A DNA stretch of 60,909 bases from Clostridia bacterium. Its GTDB lineage: Bacteria > Bacillota > Clostridia > Christensenellales > Aristaeellaceae. Positions 50,581-59,778 of the stretch are shown in pieces. The stretch covers positions 267 through 61,175 of the forward strand of contig JAUMVG010000012.1 in the NCBI GenBank assembly GCA_030530315.1. The letters are read 5' to 3'. Position numbers and translations under genes: made by a program. The notes under the pieces were generated by a model that did no database searches, was not told where the DNA came from, and saw only the letters and a program-made list of their open reading frames with translations. The stretch's first letter is position 1; the number at the start of each line of letters is the position of its first letter.

Positions 50581-52305
50581 ATGGAACCGATCAAGCTGTA
50601 CGAACAATGGCTGCATGACTTCGCCGACGACGCGGAGACCGTGCAGGACCTGCTCGCCATCAAGGACGACCCCAAGGAGATTGAGGATCGCTTCTACCGC
50701 GACCTGGAATTCGGCACCGCCGGCATGCGCGGCGTGCTGGGCGCGGGCACGAACCGTCTGAACAAGTACAATGTGCGCCGGGTCTCCCGGGCGCTCGCCA
50801 AATACATACTGACCACTCCGGACGGCGCCGAGCGCGGCGTGGCCATCGCCTATGACTCCCGCCGCAAGAGCACCGAGTTCGCCAAGGAGGCCGCGCTGGT
50901 GCTGTGCGCCGCGGGCGTGAAGGTGTTCCTGTACGAGTCCCTGCGCCCCGTGCCGGTGCTCTCCTTCACCGTGCGCCACCTGAAGTGCATCGCGGGCATC
51001 GTGATCACCGCCAGCCACAACCCCGCCCAGTACAACGGCTACAAGGTCTACTGGACCGACGGCGCCCAGATGCCGCCGGATTCCGTCAAGGGTATCACCG
51101 ACCGCCTGCCGGAGACCACCTTCGCCGAGTCCCTGCCCATGGACGAGCAGGCGGCGCTGGACAAGGGCCTGCTGACCTACATCGGCAAGGACGTGGACGA
51201 CGCCTACATCGCCGCGGTGAAGAAGCTGTCCGTCAACCCCGAGCTGGCCAGGGAGATGGGCGAGACGCTGAAGATCGTCTACACCCCCCTGCACGGCTCC
51301 GGCAACATTCCGGTGCGCCGCATCTTCGACGAGATCGGCATGAAGCACGTGTACGTGGTCAAGGAGCAGGAGCTGCCCGACGGCGAGTTCCCCACCGTGA
51401 AGGTGCCGAACCCCGAGGATCCCGCCGCCTTCACCCTGGCGCTGGCCATGCAGAAGGAGCTGGGCGCTGACCTGTGCGTGGGCACCGACCCCGACTGCGA
51501 CCGCGTGGGCATCGCCTGCATGACCGACAATGGCCTGCGGCTGCTCAACGGCAACCAGATCGGCTGCATCCTGCTGCACTACATCCTCTCTCAGAAGAAG
51601 GAGCGGGGCGAGCTGCCCGCCAACGCCGCCGCCGTGACCACCATCGTGTCCACCGAGATGGCCCGCGCCATCGCCGAGGACTACGGCGTGAAGCTCATCA
51701 AGGTGCTGACCGGCTTCAAGTACATCGCCGAGCAGATCCACCTGTTCGAGACCACCGGCTGCAACACCTTCATGTTCGGCTTCGAGGAGAGCTACGGCTT
51801 CCTGTCCGGCACCGACGTGCGCGACAAGGACGGCGTCAACGCCTGCATGCTGATCGCCGAGGCCGCCAGCTGGTACAAGAAGATGTACAACAAGACCCTG
51901 GCCGACGCCATCGACATGCTGTATGAGAAGTACGGCTACTATGGCGACAAGGTGACCAGCTTCGTGCTGCCCGGCAAGGATGGCCTGGAGAAGATGCAGC
52001 ACACCATGGCCGCCCTGCGCGAGAATCCGCCCAAGGACTTCGCCGGCGAGAAGGTTGTGGCCGTGCGCGACTACCAGACCTCCGTGCGCACCACCGTGGA
52101 CGGCGAGACCGAGACCCTCACCCTGCCCAAGAGCAACGTGCTCTACTTCGAGCTGGAGAACAAGGCGTGGATCTGCGTGCGTCCCTCCGGCACCGAGCCG
52201 AAGATCAAGCTGTACGTCAACGCCGTCTCGGGCAGCGACGCCGAGACCAAGAAGCTGCTGAACGCGTACTCCGACGCCGCCGTGAAGCTGCTGGAGAGCC
52301 TGTAA
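50581..52305 (+). CDS. pgcA: Phospho-sugar mutase (phosphoglucomutase/phosphomannomutase)
   Basis: An alpha-D-phosphohexomutase of 574 residues, the length of the Gram-positive PgcA type. The phosphoserine loop is ITASHNP (S145). The metal loop is GTDPDCDRVG (D303, D305, D307), the sugar loop GFEESYG and the phosphate loop RPSGTEPK. It interconverts glucose-1-P and glucose-6-P (also mannose phosphates), linking glycogen breakdown and cell-wall or exopolysaccharide precursor supply. CAGGAGG precedes the ATG at 50581. Confidence 0.93.
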   Translation: MEPIKLYEQWLHDFADDAETVQDLLAIKDDPKEIEDRFYRDLEFGTAGMRGVLGAGTNRLNKYNVRRVSRALAKYILTTPDGAERGVAIAYDSRRKSTEFAKEAALVLCAAGVKVFLYESLRPVPVLSFTVRHLKCIAGIVITASHNPAQYNGYKVYWTDGAQMPPDSVKGITDRLPETTFAESLPMDEQAALDKGLLTYIGKDVDDAYIAAVKKLSVNPELAREMGETLKIVYTPLHGSGNIPVRRIFDEIGMKHVYVVKEQELPDGEFPTVKVPNPEDPAAFTLALAMQKELGADLCVGTDPDCDRVGIACMTDNGLRLLNGNQIGCILLHYILSQKKERGELPANAAAVTTIVSTEMARAIAEDYGVKLIKVLTGFKYIAEQIHLFETTGCNTFMFGFEESYGFLSGTDVRDKDGVNACMLIAEAASWYKKMYNKTLADAIDMLYEKYGYYGDKVTSFVLPGKDGLEKMQHTMAALRENPPKDFAGEKVVAVRDYQTSVRTTVDGETETLTLPKSNVLYFELENKAWICVRPSGTEPKIKLYVNAVSGSDAETKKLLNAYSDAAVKLLESL

Positions 52306-52329
52306 GGCAAAAGAAGTTTATCCATCATG

Positions 52330-52355
52330 CGGGGAAGGCAAACGCCTTCCCCGTT
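52330..52355 (+). terminator. Terminator of the phosphohexomutase gene
   Basis: Perfect 9-bp stem GGGGAAGGC / GCCTTCCCC with a 4-base loop and GTTTC tail. Confidence 0.8.
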
Positions 52356-52451
52356 TCATATCTGTTCGCTCCGTCCCATGGCGGGGCGGTTTTGACTCTT
52401 TATTAATATATCAACTTCTGTGCGCAAAGGTGTCGTATCCCGCTGAGTCCA

Positions 52452-52503
52452 TAAAAACGGCGGCATGCCTTCCGGATATCGCTCTCGGAAAGCATGCCGC
52501 CTA
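52452..52503 (-). terminator. Terminator of the M16 peptidase gene
   Basis: Stem GGCGGCATGC / GCATGCCGCC (52459-52468 with 52492-52501) extended by TTCCG/CGGAA after one mismatch. On the minus strand GTTTTTATGG follows. Confidence 0.85.
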
Positions 52504-52532
52504 AGCTTCAATGCTTATTGTTGACTTTTGTT

Positions 52533-55500
52533 TTATCCCTCCATGCTGTTCAGGAATACCATCAGCATCTCGGCCAGCTCGCCGCGGGTCACGGCGTCGG
52601 GCTGGGCCGTCTCGGTCATGGGCTCCACGGCATCGCCGACCAGCGCGGACAGCATCGCCCAGGCGTCATCGGGGGTGATGGGGGCTTCCAGGTCGATGTC
52701 GGGGGCGACCAGGCCGTAGTCCGCCAGCACCTCCAGGGCCTCCTGGGGATCCTTGCCGCCGCCCGCCAGCACGTAGACAGCGGTCAGCAGGTCGCCGTTC
52801 GTGGCCGGCTGGTCCACGCCGAAGGCGGCTTCTTCCGCCGGGTCCATCAGGCCCTCCTCGAAGGCGAAGCGCACCGCCTCGTACAGCGGGTGCTCCTCGG
52901 TGACGTCGTCAAACGCCACCTGGGTGGCATCCACCGCGCCGAAGGGGTTCAGAATGGTGTCGAACAGGTCCGCGTTGGCATTGATCGCCGCCGCGCTGCC
53001 CGCGGTCATCCGCGCGCCGTTGTCAGACAGCTTCGCGTACATGTCGGCGCTCTCGCGCACCGCCTCGGGCGTCAGCTGCTTCAACTGGCGCATCCAGGTC
53101 AGCTTCTCGTCCAGGGGACGGCCCTCCAGGGTGTCCAGCGCCGCATTGGCCGCGCCGGTGAGCTCACCCTCGGGCATGGCGTAGTAGGAATAGGCGCTGA
53201 GGATGTAGCCGTCCAGGGTCGCCTGGTCCAGCTCCACCTCCGCCACCATTTCGGGCAGCTCGTCCAGCACCGCGAAGGTTTCGGCGATGTTGGGGTCGCG
53301 GTAAGCGTACACGTATACGCCGCCGTCCTCGATGGCGCCGTGCTGGGGCGTGTACACGCCATACTGGTCGCGCAGCAGCGGGATCAGGAAGGTGTCGTCC
53401 ACCAGGCTGGCCAGGGCATCCAGGCTCGCGTCGTAGCCCTCCATGCCCAGCGCGGCGTAGTCCGCCAACAGCAGGTTGTACTGCACGCCGCTGTCGATGA
53501 TCAGCGCCTCGGCATCGGCCGGCACGGGCAGGTCGTAGTCCATATTCTCGATCTCCCGGGCGTCCAGCGTGGCCAGGAAGCCGTCCGCCAGCTCCCGGTT
53601 CAGGGCGATGCTGGCCTCGTTGCCGGCGTACACCGTCACCGCGTTGGTGCGGTTGTTGAAGTAGGCCTTGATGCCCTCCAGCTTCGCCACCGCCGCGTCG
53701 GGGTCCTCCTGGAGCAGCTGCTCCGCCTCCGCCAGGAAGTCGTAGTAGGCCAGGTCGGAGACGTAGCCGGTGTAGAGGTAGCGGCCGCTGGTGGGGGCCA
53801 TGGCCCGGCGCAGCAGCACGCTGGCCGGGTTGGCGGTGATGCTGCTCTTCATGCTCGCCTTCTGCGACTGCACCTGCTCCAGCAGCTTCCCGGGATCGTC
53901 CACCTTCGTGTCGTACAGCAGCTCATGCATCAGGTCGTAGCCCTCGTCCAGGTCCTCGTCCAGGGCGATCCAGCGCATGCGCAGGTAGGGATGATAGCCC
54001 CGCGCCTCGTCCGCCTCGGGCACGGAGACGTAGATGCTGCCGTCGTACAGGTAGCGGCTGGACAGGGTCGCCAGCTCCGCCTTGGTGTGCGCCGTAGTAT
54101 CCAGCTCGCCGATGAGGCTGGTGTACAGCTTGAACCACAGGATGTCCTCCTGGGGCAGGCCGCCGGCATCCAGCAGCACGCTGGCCTGGCCGATGCCCTC
54201 GACGCCCGCCACGGCGTCGATGTGGCGCACGCCCATATCGTCGGTCTCGTCCGTCACGTCGTACTGCTTCAGCTCCTCGGGCAGGGATTCCACCGTCACG
54301 GCCTGCAGCTGGGCCACCAGGTCCGCGGCGTCTTCCTTGCCGGAGTCGTCGGCGGTGGCCTCCACGATCGCGGCGATCTCCTCGTCGCTCATGCCGGCCT
54401 TGATCTCCGCCAGTCGCTCGGCCAGCGCCGCGTCCTTGGCCTCCTTGGCGCCGGGCTCGGGATAGGTGGCCACCAGGGCGGTGGTCTGGCTGCCGATCAG
54501 CCAGTCGGAGACCGCCTGCTTGTACAGGCCCTGCTGGTTCCACTCGTCCATCAGGAACAGGGCGTCCTCATAGTCCAGGAAGTTCCAGGGGTCGCCGGTG
54601 GCGGCGTAGGAGCTGACCAGGCTGTCGATGACGCTGTCCACGGGGTCGCTGTTCTCGCGGACCAGCAGCGCGGAGATCTTCAGGGAGGCCATCACGCCAT
54701 CCACCTGCTCCTGGCTGAAGCCGTTCTCGGCCACGTCGGCCAGGGCCGCGTCCACGGTCTGCTTGAACAGGTCCGCGTCCTCGGGATTGACATTGGAGGC
54801 CACGAACACGATGGCGTCCTCCGGGCCGTCCTCCTCGATGTAGGCCGCGAAGCTGCCGTAGGGCAGCGCCTCCTGCAGGCTCTGCTGGAAGTTGGACGCG
54901 CCGTCGACCAGCAGGTCGGTCAGCGTGTTCAGCACCAGCTCGGTCTGGGTGTCCTGGTTCAGGCCCGGGCAGACAAAGCCGTAGTAGATGCTGGAGGTGT
55001 GCTCGGTGCCGGCACCCTGCTCCACCGGGAAGGCGACGGTCTGGACCACGGGCTCGGTGATGGGCGCATAGCCGTCGTCGCTGCGGGTGAACTCTTTGCG
55101 CTCATATTCGCAGAAGTAGCCGTCCAGCAGCTCCAGGAAGGCGGCGTAGTCCTCGAACTGGCCGTACAGGTAGGCGGCGCAGTTGGAGGGATGGTAGTAC
55201 AGGTCGTGGTAGTTCTTCAGCATCTCCCAGGTCATGTCCGGGATGAAGTCCGGGTCGCCGCCGGATTCGTTGACCACCAGGGAGCCGGGGAACATGGCCC
55301 GCAGCGCGTTGGTGTAGGCCAGGCGGGGTAGCGACCACGCGCCCAGCATTTCGGAGTACACGGTGCCCTCGATGGTCAGCTCATCCTCCGGGCTCTCCAG
55401 ACGGTAGCGCCAGCCCTCGGTGCGGTAGATACGCTCGTCCTCCATGATCATCGGGTGCAGGCAGCTGTCCGTGTAGTAGTCCGCCAGCTTCAGCAGCTGC

Positions 55501-55967
55501 GCCTCCGAAAGGCTCGCGATCGGATAGGTGGTGTAGCGCTTGGAGGTCATGGCGTTCATGTAGGTGTTGTAGGTCTGGAACGACAGGTTGAAGAACAGCG
55601 CCGAGGAGGGGTACTTCTCGGAGCCGGCCGTGGTGGCGTGCTCGAACACGTGGGGCAGGCCGGTGTCGTCGATGGCGTCCGTGAAGAACGTCAGGTCGAA
55701 GGCGCGGTTCGTGTCGTCGTTGGCGATGTAGTACAGCTCCGCGCCGGTCTTCTGGTGCTCGAAGCGCACGATCGTCGCGTCCAGCAGCGGGAAATCCCGC
55801 AGCTCGACGACCTCAAAGCCGTTCACCACGTCGCCCAATCCGGGCAGCGCGGCTTCCTCGGCCAGCGCCGGGGCCGGCTCGTCGATGGCGGCCTCTGCCA
55901 GCGCCGCCGGCACGAGCCCCAGCAGCATGGCCAGCGCCAGCAGCAGCGCAAGCGTTCTCTTGTTCAT
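52533..55967 (-). CDS. Secreted insulinase-family (M16C, PreP-like) metalloprotease with C-terminal SLH-like domain
   Basis: A 1144-residue zinc peptidase of the PreP/falcilysin type. A signal peptide (residues 1-24, ending AALA) directs export. The inverted zinc motif is PHVFEH (H106, E109, H110). Four M16-like domains follow up to about residue 985. The last 150 residues form an added module with two repeats resembling S-layer homology domains (VAFDDV..HPLYEAVRFAFEEGLM and ITPDDAWAML). This could anchor the enzyme to the cell wall. It degrades unstructured peptides in known relatives. ATG 55967 has GGAGGT before it; the gene is monocistronic. Confidence 0.9.
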   Translation of the reverse strand: MNKRTLALLLALAMLLGLVPAALAEAAIDEPAPALAEEAALPGLGDVVNGFEVVELRDFPLLDATIVRFEHQKTGAELYYIANDDTNRAFDLTFFTDAIDDTGLPHVFEHATTAGSEKYPSSALFFNLSFQTYNTYMNAMTSKRYTTYPIASLSEAQLLKLADYYTDSCLHPMIMEDERIYRTEGWRYRLESPEDELTIEGTVYSEMLGAWSLPRLAYTNALRAMFPGSLVVNESGGDPDFIPDMTWEMLKNYHDLYYHPSNCAAYLYGQFEDYAAFLELLDGYFCEYERKEFTRSDDGYAPITEPVVQTVAFPVEQGAGTEHTSSIYYGFVCPGLNQDTQTELVLNTLTDLLVDGASNFQQSLQEALPYGSFAAYIEEDGPEDAIVFVASNVNPEDADLFKQTVDAALADVAENGFSQEQVDGVMASLKISALLVRENSDPVDSVIDSLVSSYAATGDPWNFLDYEDALFLMDEWNQQGLYKQAVSDWLIGSQTTALVATYPEPGAKEAKDAALAERLAEIKAGMSDEEIAAIVEATADDSGKEDAADLVAQLQAVTVESLPEELKQYDVTDETDDMGVRHIDAVAGVEGIGQASVLLDAGGLPQEDILWFKLYTSLIGELDTTAHTKAELATLSSRYLYDGSIYVSVPEADEARGYHPYLRMRWIALDEDLDEGYDLMHELLYDTKVDDPGKLLEQVQSQKASMKSSITANPASVLLRRAMAPTSGRYLYTGYVSDLAYYDFLAEAEQLLQEDPDAAVAKLEGIKAYFNNRTNAVTVYAGNEASIALNRELADGFLATLDAREIENMDYDLPVPADAEALIIDSGVQYNLLLADYAALGMEGYDASLDALASLVDDTFLIPLLRDQYGVYTPQHGAIEDGGVYVYAYRDPNIAETFAVLDELPEMVAEVELDQATLDGYILSAYSYYAMPEGELTGAANAALDTLEGRPLDEKLTWMRQLKQLTPEAVRESADMYAKLSDNGARMTAGSAAAINANADLFDTILNPFGAVDATQVAFDDVTEEHPLYEAVRFAFEEGLMDPAEEAAFGVDQPATNGDLLTAVYVLAGGGKDPQEALEVLADYGLVAPDIDLEAPITPDDAWAMLSALVGDAVEPMTETAQPDAVTRGELAEMLMVFLNSMEG

Positions 55968-56024
55968 AGTCGGTACCTCCTGTCTTTCCGCGCGCCCTTG
56001 GCCGCGCGGCATCGGAATGGCACC

Positions 56025-56053
56025 ATTATACCACGGTATTTGGGAAATGTACA
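56025..56053 (-). promoter_or_regulatory. Promoter of the M16 peptidase gene
   Basis: Minus-strand TGTACA (56048-56053), 17-bp spacer, TATAAT (56025-56030), about 58 bp before the start. Confidence 0.65.
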
Positions 56054-56231
56054 TAATAATCAACGCGGACTTTGCGGCCGCGGCGCGCGTCCCTTGCGGT
56101 ATGCGCGGTCGATATCGCATTCGGCAGGCTGGCTTTTCCCTCGCGCGGGCCGCGCGGTCGGGGAAAAGCGATAAAACCATAAAGCCGCCGCAAATTCAAA
56201 GTTAGACCTTTCTATTTTACAGGGCATGTGG

Positions 56232-56237
56232 TATAAT
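56232..56237 (+). promoter_or_regulatory. -10 box of the fumarate-reductase-like operon
   Basis: TATAAT 30 bp before the first gene, preceded by GTGG; the -35 (TTTCTA near 56209) is poor, so an activator may be needed. Confidence 0.5.
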
Positions 56238-56266
56238 AGCCTCAACTAACGAGGGAGGGGCGTCCC

Positions 56267-56776
56267 ATGAAAAGATTCCTTCGCGGCCTTGGGCTGCTGG
56301 CGGCGCTGGCGGTGCTGCTGCTGGCGCCCTATCAGGCCTTTATCGGGCCGGTGACCAACCTGCTTCCCCGGGGGGACGGCGCGGACGCGGTGTCCGGCGC
56401 CAGCGTGATCCTGGACGCGCCCTCCGGCAGCTTCGTGGTGCTGCTGAACGGCGAACGCCACGCCCGCTGGGACACCGCCGGGGACTGGGCGGACTTCTTC
56501 CGGGGGGAGAGCCTGGTGATCATGGACGACGCCGAGTGCCTGGTGGCCGAGGGCGACGCGGGCGGCTTTGAGATGGCAGACAGCTACCGCTCCCGCCTGC
56601 CGGAGAACCAGATGAAGATCCGGCGGGAGGACGGCCTGATGATGCTCTCCCGGGCCCAGGTGGGCGGCTTTGACGTGATCGTCATGAGCAGGGAGTTCGC
56701 CGACGCCTATTCGGCCCAAACGGCCTACGGGGTCGGCGGCGTGGAGGTCATCGAGATCGGAGGTGACGGCGCGTGA
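56267..56776 (+). CDS. Unknown membrane-anchored protein, first gene of the fumarate-reductase-like operon
   Basis: Not recognised. A 169-residue protein with an N-terminal hydrophobic helix (about residues 5-27) that is an uncleaved anchor or signal peptide; there is no lipobox cysteine. The rest is a soluble, probably extracytoplasmic alpha/beta domain without cysteine pairs or heme-type histidine motifs. A short DAVSGAS segment (about residues 39-45) resembles the flavinylation motif of FMN-binding domains, but the surrounding domain does not fit. Its stop codon overlaps the GTG start of the cytochrome-like gene (GTGA), so it is translationally coupled and is probably an accessory subunit. 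Confidence 0.75.
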   Translation: MKRFLRGLGLLAALAVLLLAPYQAFIGPVTNLLPRGDGADAVSGASVILDAPSGSFVVLLNGERHARWDTAGDWADFFRGESLVIMDDAECLVAEGDAGGFEMADSYRSRLPENQMKIRREDGLMMLSRAQVGGFDVIVMSREFADAYSAQTAYGVGGVEVIEIGGDGA

Positions 56777-57309
56777 GGCGATTCAACACGATCCTGTCCA
56801 TGGCCATACTGGCGCTGTTCCTGCTCCACGGCATCCTGGGGGCCTACCAGCTGTTCGGCCTGGGCACGGCCACGCTGCGCGGGCTGGCCCACATGCTGCT
56901 GACGCTGGTGGCGGTGCACGCGGTGCTGGGCGTCAAGCTGACTTGGGACGCCCTGCGCGTCTGGCGGCGCACCGGCGCGGGCTACTTCCGGCAGAACGCG
57001 CTGTTCTGGGCGCGGCGCATCAGCGGCGCGGCCATCATGGTGCTGATGGCCTTTCACGTCACGGCGTTCAGCTATACCGTGGAGGGGGCCTTCCGCCTGA
57101 AGTGGTTCGACGGCTTCCGGCTGGCGACCCAGCTGCTGCTGGCGGCGTCGCTGGCGGTGCACGTGATCGCCAATGTCAAGCCCATGCTGATCGCCTTCGG
57201 CATCCGACGGCTGAAGCCCCGGGCGGAGGACGTGCTGTTTCTGCTGTCCGCGCTGCTGCTGGTGATGGCGCTGGGTTTTGTGATCTACTATCTGCGGTGG
57301 AACGGGTGA
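56773..57309 (+). CDS. Cytochrome b-like membrane subunit of the fumarate reductase/succinate dehydrogenase-like complex
   Basis: A 178-residue protein with about five membrane segments and histidines placed within them (H19, H40, H49, H95, H130), as expected for a heme b and quinone-binding anchor of the SdhC/FrdC type. The GTG start overlaps the previous stop codon, with GGAGGTGA upstream. It is followed 5 bp later by the flavoprotein gene. Sequence similarity to named cytochrome families is low by eye, so the assignment rests on topology and context. Confidence 0.78.
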   Translation: MRRFNTILSMAILALFLLHGILGAYQLFGLGTATLRGLAHMLLTLVAVHAVLGVKLTWDALRVWRRTGAGYFRQNALFWARRISGAAIMVLMAFHVTAFSYTVEGAFRLKWFDGFRLATQLLLAASLAVHVIANVKPMLIAFGIRRLKPRAEDVLFLLSALLLVMALGFVIYYLRWNG

Positions 57310-57314
57310 GGCGC

Positions 57315-58907
57315 ATGAACAACGAACGCATCAATATCGTCGGCGCGGGGCTGGGTGGCCTGGCGGCGGCGATCCGGCTGGCGGAGGCCGGCAGGCCCTG
57401 CCGCCTGATCTCGCTGCAGCCCTCCGAGCGGGCTCAGTCCGTGCTGGCCGAGGGCGGCATCAACGCGGCCCTGGACCTGATGGGCGAGGGGGACACCCCC
57501 GAGGAGCACTGCGCGGACACGCTGAAGGGCGGCGTCTACCTGGCCGACCCCAATGCTGTGGCGGGCCTGACCCGGGGCGCGCCGGACATCGTCCGCTGGC
57601 TTGCCGGGCTGGGCGTGCCCTTCCAGATGGAGAACGGCGGCATGATCCAGCGCAGCTTCGGCGGCCAGAAGAAGCGGCGCACCGCCTATGCCCGCAGCAG
57701 CACCGGCAAGGCGCTGATGACGGCGCTGATCGACGCGGCCCGCAGGCACGAGGCCGCCGGGCTGATCGAGCGCTGGCCCCACCATGCCTTCGCGGGGCTG
57801 ACGGTGCAGGGCGGTGCGTGCGTCGGCCTTCGGGTGCGGGACGCCTGGACCGGCGAGGGCTTTGCGCTGCCCGGGCGGGTGATCCTGTGCAGCGGCGGCC
57901 TGAACGGCTTCTTCCCGGAGCGGACCACCGGCACGGTGGCCAACGCCGGGGATGTGACCGCGGCCGTGTTCGCCCAGGGCGTGCGGCTGGCGAACCTGGA
58001 GTTCATACAGTATCATCCCACCACCATCGGCATCTCCGGCAAGCGCTGCCTGATCAGCGAGGCGGCCCGGGGCGAGGGTGGCAGGCTGTGCGTGTGGCGC
58101 GGGGACGAGCTGTGGTACTTCATGGAGGAGCTCTACCCGGAGCTGGGCAACCTGATGCCCCGGGACGTGGTCTCCCGGGAGATGACGCGGGTGGTCCGCC
58201 GGGAGGACTGCGGGGGACAGGTGTACCTGGACATGCGGGCGCTGCCGGAGGAGATCTGGGCGCGGCGGCTGTCCGACCTGCGGGAGGAGTGCCGGCACTA
58301 CCTGGCCATCGACCCGGCGAAGGAGCTGATCCCCGTGGAGCCGGGCATCCACTTCTTCATGGGCGGCATCGACGTGGACGCCAATCACCGCGCGAGCCTG
58401 CCCGGGCTGTGGGCGGCGGGGGAGTGCGCCTGCCAGTACCACGGCGCGAACCGGCTGGGGGCGAACTCCATGCTGGGGGCGATCTACGGCGGGCAGCGGG
58501 CGGCGGACGACCTGATGGCCCAGCCGGAGCTTGACGTCGGAGAGCCCGTCTCCCTGGGCGCGCTGCCGCCGATGGAATCCGCCGGCGACGACGCCTTCGC
58601 TCTGGAGCTGCGGGACGCGCTGCTCGGGGGCCTGGGCATGCTGCGGGACGCGGCGCGGATCGAGGCCGCCCTGGCCGCGGTGGACGCGCTGGCCGCCCGG
58701 GCGGACACCGAGCGCTGCCGGAACCGGCTGGCGCTGGGCCGGGCGATGCTGTTGGCGGCGCTGTCCCGGCGGGAGAGCCGGGGGGCGCATACCCGGACGG
58801 ACTTCCCCGAGAGGGACGAGCGCTTCAGGCAGACCACGGTGATCTCCCGGCGGGGAGACGCGATTGCTATTGAGTACCGGGCGATACCGGAGGGGGTGGA
58901 GGCGTGA
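57315..58907 (+). CDS. Fumarate reductase/succinate dehydrogenase-like flavoprotein
   Basis: A 530-residue flavoprotein of the SdhA/FrdA/NadB family. The FAD-binding start is INIVGAGLGGLAAA. Substrate-site elements are YHPTTIG, EAARGEGG, PRDVVSRE and the C-terminal GANRLGANSML and SRGAHTRTDFP. In FrdA/SdhA a histidine in RSHTVAAEGG binds FAD covalently. Here the aligned segment is RAQSVLAEGG with Gln41, so FAD must be bound non-covalently, as in NadB. With the cytochrome-like and Fe-S subunits around it, the complex should pass electrons between quinone and a dicarboxylate. Confidence 0.9.
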   Translation: MNNERINIVGAGLGGLAAAIRLAEAGRPCRLISLQPSERAQSVLAEGGINAALDLMGEGDTPEEHCADTLKGGVYLADPNAVAGLTRGAPDIVRWLAGLGVPFQMENGGMIQRSFGGQKKRRTAYARSSTGKALMTALIDAARRHEAAGLIERWPHHAFAGLTVQGGACVGLRVRDAWTGEGFALPGRVILCSGGLNGFFPERTTGTVANAGDVTAAVFAQGVRLANLEFIQYHPTTIGISGKRCLISEAARGEGGRLCVWRGDELWYFMEELYPELGNLMPRDVVSREMTRVVRREDCGGQVYLDMRALPEEIWARRLSDLREECRHYLAIDPAKELIPVEPGIHFFMGGIDVDANHRASLPGLWAAGECACQYHGANRLGANSMLGAIYGGQRAADDLMAQPELDVGEPVSLGALPPMESAGDDAFALELRDALLGGLGMLRDAARIEAALAAVDALAARADTERCRNRLALGRAMLLAALSRRESRGAHTRTDFPERDERFRQTTVISRRGDAIAIEYRAIPEGVEA

Positions 58908-59617
58908 AGGCGCGCTTTGAGATACTGAGGCACGCGCGCGGCGCGGCGGAATCGCGCTGGCAGCGGGTGGAAATCGAGCTGTCCGATGAAAACGCCACCG
59001 TGGCCACGGCGCTGGCGGCGATCAACGCCCGCCCCGGCCTGAAGGACGCGGAGGGAGAGCCCGTGGGGCATATCGCCTGGGATTGCAGCTGCCTCCAGAA
59101 GAAGTGCGGCGCCTGCGCCATGCGGATCGACGGCCTTCCGCGGCTGGCCTGCGACACGCGGCTCTCGGAGCTGGGCCCGGGTCCGGTGCGGCTGGAGCCG
59201 CTGAAGAAGTTCCCGGTGGTGGAGGACCTGGTGGTGGACCGCACCGCCATGTTCGACAACCTGCGCCAGCTGCACAGCTGGCTGGACCGGGAGGTCCGGC
59301 TGCGGGAGGACCAGGTGGACGTGGCCTACGAGGCCTCCCGGTGCCTGCAGTGCGGCTGCTGCCTGGAGGTCTGCCCCAACTTCATGCCCGGAGAGCGCTT
59401 CGCGGGCACGGCGGCGCTGCTGCCCCTGTCCCGGCTGATCGAGGAGCTGGCCCCGTCGAAGAAGGAGGAGGTCTACCGGCTTTACACCCGTCGGGTGTAC
59501 GAGGGCTGCGGGAAGTCCCTGGCCTGCCGGAACATCTGCCCCGCGGGCATCGACGTGGAGAAGCTGCTGGTCAACTCCAACGCCATCGCGGTGTGGAAGC
59601 GGATGGGAAGGCGTTGA
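58904..59617 (+). CDS. Fumarate reductase/succinate dehydrogenase-like iron-sulfur subunit
   Basis: A 237-residue SdhB/FrdB-type protein. The plant-type [2Fe-2S] cysteines are C63, C68, C71 and C83 (CLQKKCGAC). The C-terminal ferredoxin-like domain has CLQCGCCLEVC (C147, C150, C153, C157) plus C202, C208 and C212, enough for a [4Fe-4S] and a [3Fe-4S]/[4Fe-4S] centre. The GTG start overlaps the flavoprotein stop (GTGA). It is the last gene of the operon; a terminator follows. Confidence 0.93.
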   Translation: MKARFEILRHARGAAESRWQRVEIELSDENATVATALAAINARPGLKDAEGEPVGHIAWDCSCLQKKCGACAMRIDGLPRLACDTRLSELGPGPVRLEPLKKFPVVEDLVVDRTAMFDNLRQLHSWLDREVRLREDQVDVAYEASRCLQCGCCLEVCPNFMPGERFAGTAALLPLSRLIEELAPSKKEEVYRLYTRRVYEGCGKSLACRNICPAGIDVEKLLVNSNAIAVWKRMGRR

Positions 59618-59665
59618 CGCGCGCCACAGGAAGCCGAGAAAACCGAAGCCAAATCAAGATTATCT

Positions 59666-59696
59666 GCGCCCGGCACTTTCCCGCCGGGCGCTTTTC
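59666..59696 (+). terminator. Terminator of the fumarate-reductase-like operon
   Basis: Perfect 9-bp stem GCGCCCGGC / GCCGGGCGC with 8-base loop and TTTTC tail. Confidence 0.88.
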
Positions 59697-59699
59697 TGC

Positions 59700-59705
59700 T
59701 ATAAT
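59700..59705 (+). promoter_or_regulatory. Extended -10 promoter of the LCP gene
   Basis: TGCTATAAT (TATAAT 59700-59705) directly behind the preceding terminator; no good -35, which an extended -10 tolerates. Confidence 0.6.
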
Positions 59706-59778
59706 GGGGGAAAGGGACGCTTGGATTCGGTTGATTCCCAGTGCGATTACCAAAGACGGACGGCGCGAGGCGGAGAGC

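Noticed and set aside
56267-56776. DAVSGAS segment as an FMN-binding (flavinylated) domain
   Set aside because: The motif lies near the N-terminus, lacks the second Ser/Thr spacing, and the preceding domain is missing.
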